Assembly: GCA_022360105.1 (NCBI GenBank)
Contig: JAKSDL010000332.1
Location: 1-25,663 of the forward strand
Direction of reading: 5' to 3'
Source of the DNA: Pseudomonadota bacterium
GTDB lineage: Bacteria; SAR324; XYD2-FULL-50-16; JAHJRI01
DNA length: 25,663 bases
Each line of letters begins with the position of its first letter. Within the stretch, counting starts at the first letter, position 1. Both the position numbers and the translations under genes were made by a program. Shown here piece by piece: positions 1-7,767 of the stretch. The notes beneath the pieces are model-generated. The model did no database searches. It was not told the origin of the DNA and saw nothing but the letters and a program-made list of their open reading frames with translations.

Positions 1-135
1 AAAAAAGCAGACAGCTTTGAAAGCTTTCACACGGAAACAATCAGAGGTTATTCCAGACCGGAAGCCGATCTTTATTTTGGGCAACGAAAAAAATCCGACC
101 CTTTGTTTGCCGTATGGGGTTTTGCAAAAAAATAA
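1..135 (+). CDS. C-terminal fragment of an unrecognised protein
   Basis: Frame 1 is open from the first base and ends at a TAA at 133-135, giving the last 44 residues of a protein whose start lies outside the window. The fragment has a coding-like composition (motifs SRPEADLYFGQRKKSDP and FAVWGFAKK) and ends in lysines. An overlapping TTG-start ORF in another frame (17-226) looks less protein-like and has no ribosome site. I do not recognise the family from so short a tail. The next gene on this strand starts about 265 bases later. That gap (136-400) shows no convincing gene or terminator. Confidence 0.45.
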   Translation, partial: KKADSFESFHTETIRGYSRPEADLYFGQRKKSDPLFAVWGFAKK

Positions 136-400
136 CGATTATTTATTCATCTTTAAAGGTCCATGGCATAAGGTCTTAAAGATATTGTTCTCGTCAGATA
201 CCGTGTTTTGTATCAATTCCGGGTAAGGAAAGATTTGCGGAATTTGAGTAAATCGGATATTTCCAGATTTTGAGCAGAATAAAGCTGGTTTTATGGATTT
301 GCTCAAGAGGCGTTTTGCATGTAACAAGTCTGTTATTTGCTGATACAGTTGCGTTTCGTGCCAACCCTGGATTTTTTAATTCCTCATATGAAGAAGTTGT

Positions 401-1042
401 ATGCAAGCTGAATCTATTGCATCCAAGGTTTACCTTTTCATTATTGGTTTAAGCGGTTTTCAGGCTTATGCAATGATTCTTGCTATACTGTTTGCCTGCG
501 GGCTGGGTTTGCCGGTGCCTGAAGATATAACCTTATTTGCCGCAGGATTCCTGGCATTTAAAGGGAGAATCACCCTGACGGGGGCTTTTCTGGTGGGCAT
601 GATCGGGGTATTGGTTGGTGACAGTTTTATGTATTGGATTGGCCGAATATTTGGTCGAAAGGTCTTCCAATGGCCACTGTTTCGAAGAATGTTTACGGAA
701 GCCCGCATCAAAAAAGCGGAAGAAAAAATCCAAAAAAACGCAAGGATCATCTGCTTTACCTCTCGTTTTGCTCCCGGATTACGAGCACCGATTTATCTTA
801 CTTCAGGTATCATGGGAGTTCCCTTTCATGTCTTTTTTGTCATGGACGCCCTGGCAGCTTTAATAAGTGTTCCTGTTTGGGTGTATCTGGCTTATTTCCT
901 GGGTGACAAGATTGAGAGCCTGCTTGAGATTGCAAAAACAGCAAAACTGGGCGTCGGCATTGTCATTGGTGTTTTAGTACTGGGGTTGATCCTTTTTAAG
1001 CTGAGGAAAAGAATTCTGGGTAAGCGGCTACTTAATGCTTAA
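401..1042 (+). CDS. DedA-family (SNARE-associated) inner-membrane protein
   Basis: A 213-residue polytopic membrane protein of the DedA/VTT superfamily. Characterised members act in lipid-carrier or phospholipid flipping and in membrane homeostasis, so this is a likely lipid transporter of the inner membrane. Family marks seen: a re-entrant-loop acidic motif PVPEDITLFAAGF (E41, D42), a GVLVGDSFMYWIGRIFG stretch around residue 70, and FTSRFAPGLRAP with the conserved arginines R122 and R128, followed by G-rich hydrophobic segments. A final membrane helix (about 184-202) is followed by a basic tail. The length is normal for DedA. The start is the first ATG of the frame and lacks a strong Shine-Dalgarno sequence. 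The next gene begins 12 bases after the stop, so the two may be co-transcribed. The exact substrate cannot be told from sequence. Confidence 0.9.
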   Translation: MQAESIASKVYLFIIGLSGFQAYAMILAILFACGLGLPVPEDITLFAAGFLAFKGRITLTGAFLVGMIGVLVGDSFMYWIGRIFGRKVFQWPLFRRMFTEARIKKAEEKIQKNARIICFTSRFAPGLRAPIYLTSGIMGVPFHVFFVMDALAALISVPVWVYLAYFLGDKIESLLEIAKTAKLGVGIVIGVLVLGLILFKLRKRILGKRLLNA

Positions 1043-1054
1043 TCAATATTCAAT

Positions 1055-1486
1055 ATGAAACTTGAAGATCAGGTTTGTACATTTGAGCAATCTCTAAAGC
1101 TGGCTGAACTTGGCGTTGCTCTGCCAACTACCTTTTACTGGAGTGCGAAAGGCAAGGACCGGAGTGATCCTGCAGCGTTCAAGCTGACGATAAAAGAAGA
1201 AAATGATGAAACCGCTGATACCTGTTATTCAGCTTTCACAACGGCAGAATTGGGAATCCTTCTGCCTTATGAACTGAACCTTGAAGACGAGGATCTCTAC
1301 ATTCAAGGTACCATTGGCAACCGCAGGGGTGAATTTTATTATATCTGGTTTCAATCTTCACTGGATAATGTGGAGTGGGAGTTTTTCCCTGCCATTGAAA
1401 GAGATACCGAAGCCCAGGCAAGAGCAGATGCCTTAATCTGGTTGATTGAAAACGAGTTTGTCAGGGTTGCTGATCTTTCCATATAA
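1055..1486 (+). CDS. Small acidic protein resembling a family common in Bacteroidota phages
   Basis: A 143-residue soluble acidic protein with no signal peptide or membrane segment. Its layout (MKLEDQVCTFEQSLKLAELG at the start, FYWS, a central YSAFTTAELGILLP and a terminal ARADALIWLIENEFV) matches what I remember of short hypothetical proteins in Bacteroides phages and mobile elements, which carry QVCS..AK.LKELGV, FYW, AFTVAELGEMLP and ARAKMLIYLIEN blocks in the same order. Function is unknown for that family. Here the gene sits 12 bases after dedA, on the same strand and without a recognisable ribosome site, so translation may be coupled to dedA. No phage genes surround it. Family assignment is from memory of motif order and needs a profile search. 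Confidence 0.75.
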   Translation: MKLEDQVCTFEQSLKLAELGVALPTTFYWSAKGKDRSDPAAFKLTIKEENDETADTCYSAFTTAELGILLPYELNLEDEDLYIQGTIGNRRGEFYYIWFQSSLDNVEWEFFPAIERDTEAQARADALIWLIENEFVRVADLSI

Positions 1487-1519
1487 CCTCCCAAACTATC
1501 TTGCCCTCCGTTTTGAAGG

Positions 1520-1546
1520 ACCGGTTAAGAAATCAGTTCTTCCGGT
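1520..1546. terminator. Hairpin between convergent genes (possible bidirectional terminator)
   Basis: Inverted repeat ACCGG-(tt)-AAGAA, loop atcag, TTCTT-CCGGT: ten base pairs with a two-base bulge. It lies 34 bases after the 143-residue gene and overlaps the stop codon of the oppositely oriented phosphoesterase gene. The place suits a shared terminator, but neither side has a T-run, so it would not be a classic intrinsic terminator. Confidence 0.35.
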
Positions 1547-2594
1547 TACGATCGGGATAACGGTTTTTATAAAACTCCAGGCCATACTGGAAATTCATCG
1601 TATCTGGTAACAGTTCCCTTAACTTTTTACTGGTTATTATCTGTCTGAGATCCTGTGACTTCGGATGAAGTCGAAAACGGATTATGGAATCGGAACGAAA
1701 TTGCTTAATCCGTTGCCTGATCGTTTCTTCGAGGTTATCGCTTGTTACGGATCGATCTAAAGTAAGGTCGACCATGGGACGTGTCGGCAATCTCTTAAAA
1801 GTCACCCCGGTTTTGATCCATTTTTCATTCTTTTTTTGCAGGATGATATCAAAGAAACCCTTTGGTTCATCTCTTTCCGCAAACGATGTCCGTTCTGTCG
1901 AGCCGGGATAGATTATTGAAATAGTCCCCTGTTGAGTAGAAAGGATTTGTCGCCTGTGTATATGCCCTGAAAGATGTAAATCAAAGTCATCCGACAAGTG
2001 AGCAAACGGAATAACATCATCCCCACCTGTAAAGGTGTAATCGGACGGCCCCACTTTCGCTCCTTCAACGGTTTGATGCATGCATAGCAGGCGAAGGTCT
2101 GCCTGTTTTTGTTGCCAACTTGTGCTGTTTACAAGCTGTAAGTAATTTTCTCGTATTTTAAGGCGATGAAAGGGAAACCCGGATACGCAAATGACATGTT
2201 GACCAATTGAGATATTAAAGGAACAGGGCTGGTCAAACACATGAATCAGCGGGTGATCGAGCCTTTCCGTCTGAGGCAGACGGGATCTTTCATGATTTCC
2301 CGGTACAATAAACAAGGGAATACCGTGCTTAACAAATTCAAATAAATGCCCGTAAACAAGGTCAACAATTTTCGGAGGAACTTTACTTCTAAAAAAAAGG
2401 TCTCCCCCATGGATTACCAGATCTACACCTTCCAATTCAGCGTATTTCAGTACCCTGAGGAAGTTTTGAAAAAAATCCTCACCTCTCCGCCTTCTTTTGA
2501 TTCTTGGTCGAACCGGATAATCGAAACCAAGGTGCGTATCTGCGAAGAAAACCAGCCGAATGAAATCCTTTTGCTCCGAAGAATTACTTTTCAT
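1533..2594 (-). CDS. Mre11/SbcD-like calcineurin-type metallophosphoesterase
   Basis: A 353-residue cytosolic protein with all five metal-binding motifs of the Mre11/SbcD/YhaO type: FADTHLG (D19, H21), HGGDLFFRS (D65), VPGNHER (N100, H101), CMHQ (H173) and SGHIHRRQ (H211, H213). The RPRIKRRRRGEDFFQNF stretch between the first two motifs is typical of the DNA-repair exonuclease branch. A C-terminal region of about 110 residues fits the capping domain. A two-metal nuclease or phosphodiesterase role, perhaps on DNA, is inferred. The usual SbcC/YhaN ATPase partner is not within the window. The ATG at 2594 is supported by AGGG about seven bases upstream. The gene is divergent from the cyclase operon. 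Confidence 0.85.
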   Translation of the reverse strand: MKSNSSEQKDFIRLVFFADTHLGFDYPVRPRIKRRRRGEDFFQNFLRVLKYAELEGVDLVIHGGDLFFRSKVPPKIVDLVYGHLFEFVKHGIPLFIVPGNHERSRLPQTERLDHPLIHVFDQPCSFNISIGQHVICVSGFPFHRLKIRENYLQLVNSTSWQQKQADLRLLCMHQTVEGAKVGPSDYTFTGGDDVIPFAHLSDDFDLHLSGHIHRRQILSTQQGTISIIYPGSTERTSFAERDEPKGFFDIILQKKNEKWIKTGVTFKRLPTRPMVDLTLDRSVTSDNLEETIRQRIKQFRSDSIIRFRLHPKSQDLRQIITSKKLRELLPDTMNFQYGLEFYKNRYPDRNRKN

Positions 2595-2863
2595 ATGTTT
2601 TCCCTAAAAGCGTGCTGCCGGCTTTTTCGATTCTGGTTTGATCATGCACGGCGAACCACTCCGTCTGTCTATTCCAATTCCAATAATGAGGGATCAATTC
2701 CGAGGTTGAAACAATCAAACCGGGGCTCTATTTCATTTGTTTATAATGAAGACAGTATATTGGTCTGCAATTGCGTTGACAATTAAGCAACGATCATTGA
2801 AAATTCCGGAAGAAATAGCAGCGCCGGTAATCCAACAGATCTTTTTTTATACTCTGGCTGACC

Positions 2864-4291
2864 ATGAAATCAAGCATTGCCTTTAGTCGTAGAATCTCCG
2901 TAAAAATTACTGCCCTGGTTTTGCTGATCCTGTCTGTAGGCATAGGATTTACTATTCTTTATTATTCCCTGACCCAGAATAGGACCCTAATTGAAACCCG
3001 ATTTGATGCCATTAAAGAAGAAAGTGAGGTATTGTTTGCTGCAATCAAGAACAACATGCTGGCAGGTGATGCGCCTGTAACAGTCCAGCTCTTCAAGGAC
3101 TTATCCCGTATACGAAGTGAGATCAAGCTGTATCGTGCCGATGGGGTTTCAGCCTTTTCCGATAACAATACCCTGGTGACGGTCAATTCCAACCTGGGTA
3201 TGCAGCGTTTCAGACCAAAGGAGACGTTTTCGGAAAGGGAAGTGAACAGTTCAAAGGATTTTAAACAATCCGTTAAAACCTCGAGTGACATATTTATCAG
3301 CGATATCCGCCCGGAAAGCAAACAGGTGATCATTTACAAACCTTTGTTCAACCAACCCAGATGCTCAGCCTGTCATGGCATGGATCATCTGATCAGGGGC
3401 GTCATCACTATTTCGACTTCAGTCGATGAGGTATATGAAAAATCGCAACGGAATACAATTCTTTCCATAATGATTTTTGGATTGGTTGTACTGGTGCTCT
3501 CAATCTCCATCATGCTTTTTTTGCATCGCTTTGTTATTAAAAGGGTATTCAAGATCGGCAATGTGGTTGAAGGGGTAGGCCAAGGCAATTTCAGGACTAA
3601 AATAAAAATTCAACAGCCGGATGAGATTGGCGTGCTTGCTCAACAGATCAATGATATGATCGATGGTGTTGCAGAACGCTTCAAGCTTACCAAGTTTGTC
3701 TCCAAATCCACCCTGGATCACATCAAAAAATCGGAAGAGATTTCCCTGGGTGGAGAGAAGAAGGTAATGACTGTATTGTTTTCCGATATCAGGGGATTTA
3801 CCTCATTTTCCGAAAAAAGAGACCCGGCAGAGGTTATGACTGTCTTAAACGAAGTCATGAATCTCCAGGCGGATATCGTCGCCGAGTTTGATGGGGATAT
3901 CGATAAATATGTAGGTGACGAATTGATGGCGGTGTTTGAAGGCAAGGATATGATCATGCGCGCTGTAAAATGTGCGGAAAAAATTGTGCGCACCATTCAA
4001 AAAGCTTACACGGAATCCGGGGAATCGGTTCAGGTGGGAATAGGAATCAATACCGGTGAGTTGATAGCTGGAAACATGGGTTCCGGCGACAGAATGGACA
4101 GAACAGTGATAGGCGATACCGTGAACCTTGGTGCACGTTTGTGTTCCATTGCAGGTAAGAATGTTGTGGTGTTATCCGAATACAGTTATGAACTGATCAA
4201 AAACAACGTTCGGGTAAGAAAACATAAACCAATTAAGGTAAAAGGAAAATCAAAACCGGTGGAAATCTATACCTTGAGAAAAACATTATGA
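2864..4291 (+). CDS. Membrane class III nucleotide cyclase with periplasmic CxxCH haem sensor and HAMP
   Basis: A 475-residue sensor cyclase. Order: membrane helix 1 (about 15-36); periplasmic sensor domain (about 37-198) carrying one c-type haem motif CSACHG (C167, C170, H171) just before its end, as in haem-c sensors of Geobacter-like signalling proteins; membrane helix 2 (about 199-221); HAMP (about 222-275); class III cyclase domain (about 300-475). Catalytic marks: SDIRGFT with metal Asp D308, DKYVGDELMAVF with second metal Asp D352 and purine-selecting Lys K348, and DRTVIGDTVNLGAR with the Asn/Arg transition-state pair. The Lys and Thr suggest ATP and hence cAMP. The haem could sense redox state, O2, NO or CO. 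The stop overlaps the start of the haem lipoprotein gene by ATGA, so they form an operon. The Shine-Dalgarno site is weak. Confidence 0.9.
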   Translation: MKSSIAFSRRISVKITALVLLILSVGIGFTILYYSLTQNRTLIETRFDAIKEESEVLFAAIKNNMLAGDAPVTVQLFKDLSRIRSEIKLYRADGVSAFSDNNTLVTVNSNLGMQRFRPKETFSEREVNSSKDFKQSVKTSSDIFISDIRPESKQVIIYKPLFNQPRCSACHGMDHLIRGVITISTSVDEVYEKSQRNTILSIMIFGLVVLVLSISIMLFLHRFVIKRVFKIGNVVEGVGQGNFRTKIKIQQPDEIGVLAQQINDMIDGVAERFKLTKFVSKSTLDHIKKSEEISLGGEKKVMTVLFSDIRGFTSFSEKRDPAEVMTVLNEVMNLQADIVAEFDGDIDKYVGDELMAVFEGKDMIMRAVKCAEKIVRTIQKAYTESGESVQVGIGINTGELIAGNMGSGDRMDRTVIGDTVNLGARLCSIAGKNVVVLSEYSYELIKNNVRVRKHKPIKVKGKSKPVEIYTLRKTL

Positions 4292-4812
4292 AAAATTTAG
4301 CCGTTTATATCAGTGTGGTTTTGCTTGTGGCGACCTCGGCCTGTGAAAAGCAGGAGAAACAGGCTTTTGTTCCCATTCCCGTCGATTATAAAAGTTGGCA
4401 TCAACCTCTAAAAAAATCCCTGGATTACCAGGTCCCGGGGCATGGCGACAGTCGACGTATTATTTTTCTCAATGGTGAAGCTCGCAAAGCCAGGAAAGTA
4501 AAGGATGAAAAGAACAAAGATATGGTCGATTTCCCTGACGGAGCAATCATTATCAAAGAGGTATACAAACGGGAAGGCGCCGGATACCAGGTAACACCTC
4601 AACTGGTGGTGATGGTCAAAAACAGGAAAAACGAAAATGCCCAGGACGGTTGGCTCTATTACGTGAGGAATCCTGGGAGTCCGCAAGTAAAGTTAATTGA
4701 CAACCGGTTTTGTATAGGCTGTCATGAAGCCGCCAACGAGATTCATCCCTATTTTGACAATAATCTGGAAGGAATTTTCCGCGATTATGTATTTTTAAAC
4801 GTGGCGGAGTAA
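4288..4812 (+). CDS. Cytochrome P460-like c-type haem lipoprotein
   Basis: A 174-residue exported protein. The N-terminus is a lipoprotein signal peptide ending in ATSAC, with C19 as the likely lipidated residue. One c-type haem motif, CIGCHEAAN (C142, C145, H146), lies near the C-terminus. An N-terminal HGDSRRIIFLNGEAR block and the DGWLYYVRN stretch before the haem resemble the cytochrome P460 family, whose studied members oxidise hydroxylamine or bind NO through a Lys-crosslinked haem. Whether a crosslinking Lys is present cannot be decided by eye. The start overlaps the cyclase stop (ATGA). A partner role, either delivering a redox or NO signal to the cyclase haem domain or sharing its ligand, is inferred only from this linkage. 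It converges on lnt, 97 bases away. Confidence 0.8.
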   Translation: MKNLAVYISVVLLVATSACEKQEKQAFVPIPVDYKSWHQPLKKSLDYQVPGHGDSRRIIFLNGEARKARKVKDEKNKDMVDFPDGAIIIKEVYKREGAGYQVTPQLVVMVKNRKNENAQDGWLYYVRNPGSPQVKLIDNRFCIGCHEAANEIHPYFDNNLEGIFRDYVFLNVAE

Positions 4813-4909
4813 GGGGATTAATTGTCAAGCAAAACCAACCAAGACATCCTTTTGAATAAGAGTTGCCGGACTCGCTTCGCATGATCCGCCTTGCAATTCG
4901 ATAAAAATT

Positions 4910-6400
4910 TCATTTCTGTCGCCTTTTTGAAACCCTATCCCATAACAAAATCACCGCTAATCCTGCGATACAGATCCACGCAAAGAGGTCTCCAATATGG
5001 GGGTAAAGAGTTTTACCGCCTTTTGAAGGCAGATCAGCAAACATGATCCTTTTTTCCGTTTTTGTTTCATCCATCGCAGCGGCAATCCGACCCTGGTAAT
5101 CAAACGCTGCTGTCAATCCGTCTTTGGTGGGGCGGACAAGGGAAAATCCATTTTCAATTGCTCTCAGGGCAGCCATCTGGGTATGGATGGGATTGATTTC
5201 GCTCCAATCGTCCGCTGGAACCAGCATTAAATCAACCCCGTTTCTTCCGGCCTGGCTTACCAGAACAGGGAAATCCATATCAAAGCAGATCATGGAAGCA
5301 ATAGTGCCAAACGGAGTCCGGACAGATTTAAGCTGACCTGTTCCGGGAACAGCGTTTTCTCCGGGCACCGGTTTTGCCTTGACGTATTCGAATGCTACCT
5401 TGCCATCTGAATCGATGAAAATGACCTTATTTTCCAATGGACTGTTCGGATAGCCGGCGGGTCTAGTGTACAAGGATATCAGCAAATACACCCCCAGGTT
5501 TTCAGCCAATTTTCCCGCTTTCTTAACAAAGGCTTTTTCATCTGCTTCAAAAATCGGGGCTGCGGCTTCACTCCACACTACTATATCTGCATCAGCCAGC
5601 GCTGCCTGTTTGCTCAAATTAAGCAGTTCGCTTTGAACAGCCAGTGAGGTTTTGCGCAGGGTCGATAATTCTTTAGAGTTGTTTACATTTTGATTCAAAT
5701 TCCATTCAAATGGACTGACAATAGAGGCAATTCTGACAAAAGGACCTTCAGGGGCAAAAAAGGCAAGCCTGCTGGCACCGATAAGCAAAACAATCAAAAG
5801 CATCCCAAGGTAGAAACCAATTCCCTTGCCCGTGTGCTCCCATGAGAATCGCTTCTCCCAGGCCCAGTTTAGGAGCGAGGCGAACCAGGTAATAAAAAAC
5901 GTCAATCCCCAGATTCCTGTTATTGATGCCAATTGCAAAAAGGCCAGGGGTGATTCGAATTGCGTATAAGCCAGAGACCCCCAACTGGAGTATGGATTAA
6001 AAAGAGAATTGATGTACTCAAAACCAACCCAGGCACAGGGAAAAATGAGTGTTTTAAGAAATCCTGACTTTCCCAAGTGAAAGAGCCTGTCAAAGAGATA
6101 GGGAGTGAAAGACACGACCCCGATCATGGTGCCAACCAACAGAATGGTTGCCCCGGGCACCGGAATCATCCCTTTCCAGGTCGCAATAGTGACCGCAATA
6201 TTAACTAACAATGCACTGACAAGTCCAAAGAGCAATCCTGTTGATCGTAAATAACGAATTAAAAAAACCGGCGCCAGCCAGGTGGCAATAAAAACGATGT
6301 ATTGTCCATTGGCAAAGAACAGAAACAACGTTGCCAATCCCAGCCACAAAAGATCTGAATGATGTCTGAAGCTTCCCGCAATTGATCCGTTGTAAGACAT
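4910..6400 (-). CDS. lnt: Apolipoprotein N-acyltransferase
   Basis: Transfers the third acyl chain onto the N-terminal Cys of lipoproteins on the periplasmic face of the inner membrane. About 200 N-terminal residues are polytopic, followed by a carbon-nitrogen hydrolase domain and a final membrane helix. The catalytic triad is readable: Glu in VVWSEAAAP (E278), Lys in YVKAKPVPGEN (K341) and Cys in SMICFDMDFP (C372), corresponding to E267, K335 and C387 of E. coli. The WSE motif is a slight variant of the usual WPE. Length (496 aa) is normal. I chose the ATG at 6400 because GGAG lies six bases upstream. An in-frame ATG at 6412 and a TTG at 6415 are alternatives, but that GGAG falls inside them. 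Two neighbouring genes encode likely lipoprotein substrates. Confidence 0.93.
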   Translation of the reverse strand: MSYNGSIAGSFRHHSDLLWLGLATLFLFFANGQYIVFIATWLAPVFLIRYLRSTGLLFGLVSALLVNIAVTIATWKGMIPVPGATILLVGTMIGVVSFTPYLFDRLFHLGKSGFLKTLIFPCAWVGFEYINSLFNPYSSWGSLAYTQFESPLAFLQLASITGIWGLTFFITWFASLLNWAWEKRFSWEHTGKGIGFYLGMLLIVLLIGASRLAFFAPEGPFVRIASIVSPFEWNLNQNVNNSKELSTLRKTSLAVQSELLNLSKQAALADADIVVWSEAAAPIFEADEKAFVKKAGKLAENLGVYLLISLYTRPAGYPNSPLENKVIFIDSDGKVAFEYVKAKPVPGENAVPGTGQLKSVRTPFGTIASMICFDMDFPVLVSQAGRNGVDLMLVPADDWSEINPIHTQMAALRAIENGFSLVRPTKDGLTAAFDYQGRIAAAMDETKTEKRIMFADLPSKGGKTLYPHIGDLFAWICIAGLAVILLWDRVSKRRQK

Positions 6401-6468
6401 TCTTTTCTCCATCAAAAATTTTGATACCCGGTTGTTTTTCTTTTAATTAAGACTAAAGCAAGTTATTT

Positions 6469-6487
6469 CTCCACGCAACTCGTGGAG
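6469..6487. promoter_or_regulatory. Perfect inverted repeat in the lnt / binding-protein divergent region
   Basis: CTCCACG, loop caact, CGTGGAG: a perfect seven-base stem with a five-base loop, midway between two divergent genes. It starts about 69 bases upstream of the lnt ATG and ends about 162 bases upstream of the binding-protein ATG. No T-run follows. It could be an operator or a leader hairpin of lnt. Confidence 0.4.
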
Positions 6488-6535
6488 TTTGGCTTAAAAA
6501 ACAGCGACAAGATGACTGTTAGTAATTGTAATTTC

Positions 6536-6564
6536 TTGTTCACGATTCAGACATTTGCTACAAT
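6536..6564 (+). promoter_or_regulatory. Candidate sigma-70-type promoter for the binding protein / hybrid kinase operon
   Basis: TTGTTC (6536-6541) and TACAAT (6559-6564) are separated by exactly 17 bases. The -10 matches consensus in five of six positions, the -35 only in TTG. A start of transcription near 6571 would leave a leader of about 78 bases before the ATG at 6649, which has its own good ribosome site. Confidence 0.4.
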
Positions 6565-6648
6565 GGAAGTGTCTGGTGTGTGATGATTTTGTTTAATCGG
6601 GATATATTTTCCATCAGCCTCAATGGTGCCGCTTAGGGGAGCAATCGG

Positions 6649-7767
6649 ATGAAACGGAGTATCTTAAGAATCATTTGTTTTACCAGCGCTTTTCTAATCA
6701 TGAGCTCCTGCTTTGAGCAGGAACCCATAAAAATTGGGTTTGTTTCCGGTTTGTCCGGTCGGCGATCCGAGCTTGGTGTATCATCCAGGAACTCGGTTCA
6801 TATGGCAATAGAAGAGCTGAATGCGAATGGAGGTATTAACGGTCGCAGTGTTCAATTGATTATCAAGGACAATAAAAGTGATCCGCAAACCAATATGCGC
6901 GTGATCACCGAGTTGGTTGATGAGGGTGTTGTTGCCATCATTGGGCCATCGATGAGTCAAATGGCTGAAACCACCATGGCTGCTACAGATCAAAAAAACG
7001 TGCTGGTATTCAGTCCGACAATTAGCACGGATGAGTTGAGCGACAAAGATGACCACTTTATTCGGATAATGCCCGCTGTGAGTCTTCAGGCGATCAAGAC
7101 GACAGAAGTTATTCTCAACGATAAGATCAACTCGGCTGCTGTGGTTTATGACTCATCAAATCAAAAATATTCGGAACCGATCTATCTGTTATTTAAAAAA
7201 ACTTTTACCGAGAAAGGCGGGATCATAACCTATGTGGATAATCTAAAAGAAGGAAGAAACAGAAATCTTCTTAACATGGCCCGAAAAATCAATAAGTCGT
7301 CTGCAGAAAGCCTGGTGCTCATTACCAGTGGAATTGATGCTGCTGCAATTTGTCAGCAGATTCGCAAGCTTAACAAATCAATAAAGTTTTACGGTGTTTA
7401 TTGGACCAAAACCGGCAGCCTTGTCGAGCGAGGAGGTCGGAGCGTTGAGGGAATGACGATTGTGGCGGCATATGAAGCTAAACCAAGATCTGCGCGTTAT
7501 GTTCAGTTTTTCTCGGATTACAGGGAACGATATAAAATCGACCCTCGTTTTAATTCGATTTTTGCTTACGAAGCTGCCTTAATTTTAATTTATGGTCTGA
7601 AGCACAGCGATAAAATAGATGGTGAATCTCTAAAACGTACTATTTTAAACAAAAGCACCTTTGAAGGACTGGAAGAGACATTGACCCTAAACCGATTCGG
7701 AGACGTGTTGCGCAAGGACATGGCCGTTGTCATTGAAAACGGAAAGTTTAAAAGGAAAAGGGAATGA
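6649..7767 (+). CDS. LivJ-type periplasmic binding lipoprotein (sensor partner)
   Basis: A 372-residue type 1 periplasmic binding protein of the branched-chain amino acid/amide family. The lipoprotein signal peptide ends in IMSSC (C21). The mature part starts with IKIGFVSGLSGRRSELG, then NSVHMAIEELNANGGINGR, VVAIIGPSMSQMAE and SPTISTDELS, all typical of LivJ-like receptors for amino acids, amides or small organic acids. AGGGGAG seven bases before the ATG supports the start. There are no permease or ATPase genes. Instead the stop overlaps the start of a hybrid kinase gene (ATGA), so the protein is probably a ligand receptor for signalling rather than for uptake, as known for other binding protein/kinase pairs. 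The ligand cannot be named. The lactate-type genes downstream make a small carboxylate one possibility, by inference. Confidence 0.9.
   Translation: MKRSILRIICFTSAFLIMSSCFEQEPIKIGFVSGLSGRRSELGVSSRNSVHMAIEELNANGGINGRSVQLIIKDNKSDPQTNMRVITELVDEGVVAIIGPSMSQMAETTMAATDQKNVLVFSPTISTDELSDKDDHFIRIMPAVSLQAIKTTEVILNDKINSAAVVYDSSNQKYSEPIYLLFKKTFTEKGGIITYVDNLKEGRNRNLLNMARKINKSSAESLVLITSGIDAAAICQQIRKLNKSIKFYGVYWTKTGSLVERGGRSVEGMTIVAAYEAKPRSARYVQFFSDYRERYKIDPRFNSIFAYEAALILIYGLKHSDKIDGESLKRTILNKSTFEGLEETLTLNRFGDVLRKDMAVVIENGKFKRKRE

Noticed and set aside
17..226. 69-codon plus-strand ORF at the window start
   Set aside because: TTG start with no ribosome site; the frame-1 reading (1-135) open from the edge looks more like a real protein end.
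2346..2786. 146-codon plus-strand ORF over the phosphoesterase gene start
   Set aside because: It is antisense to the conserved D-x-H and GD motifs of the real gene, so it is a shadow.
6649..7767. Binding protein as part of an ABC importer
   Set aside because: No permease or ATPase gene is near and the gene overlaps a sensor kinase gene.
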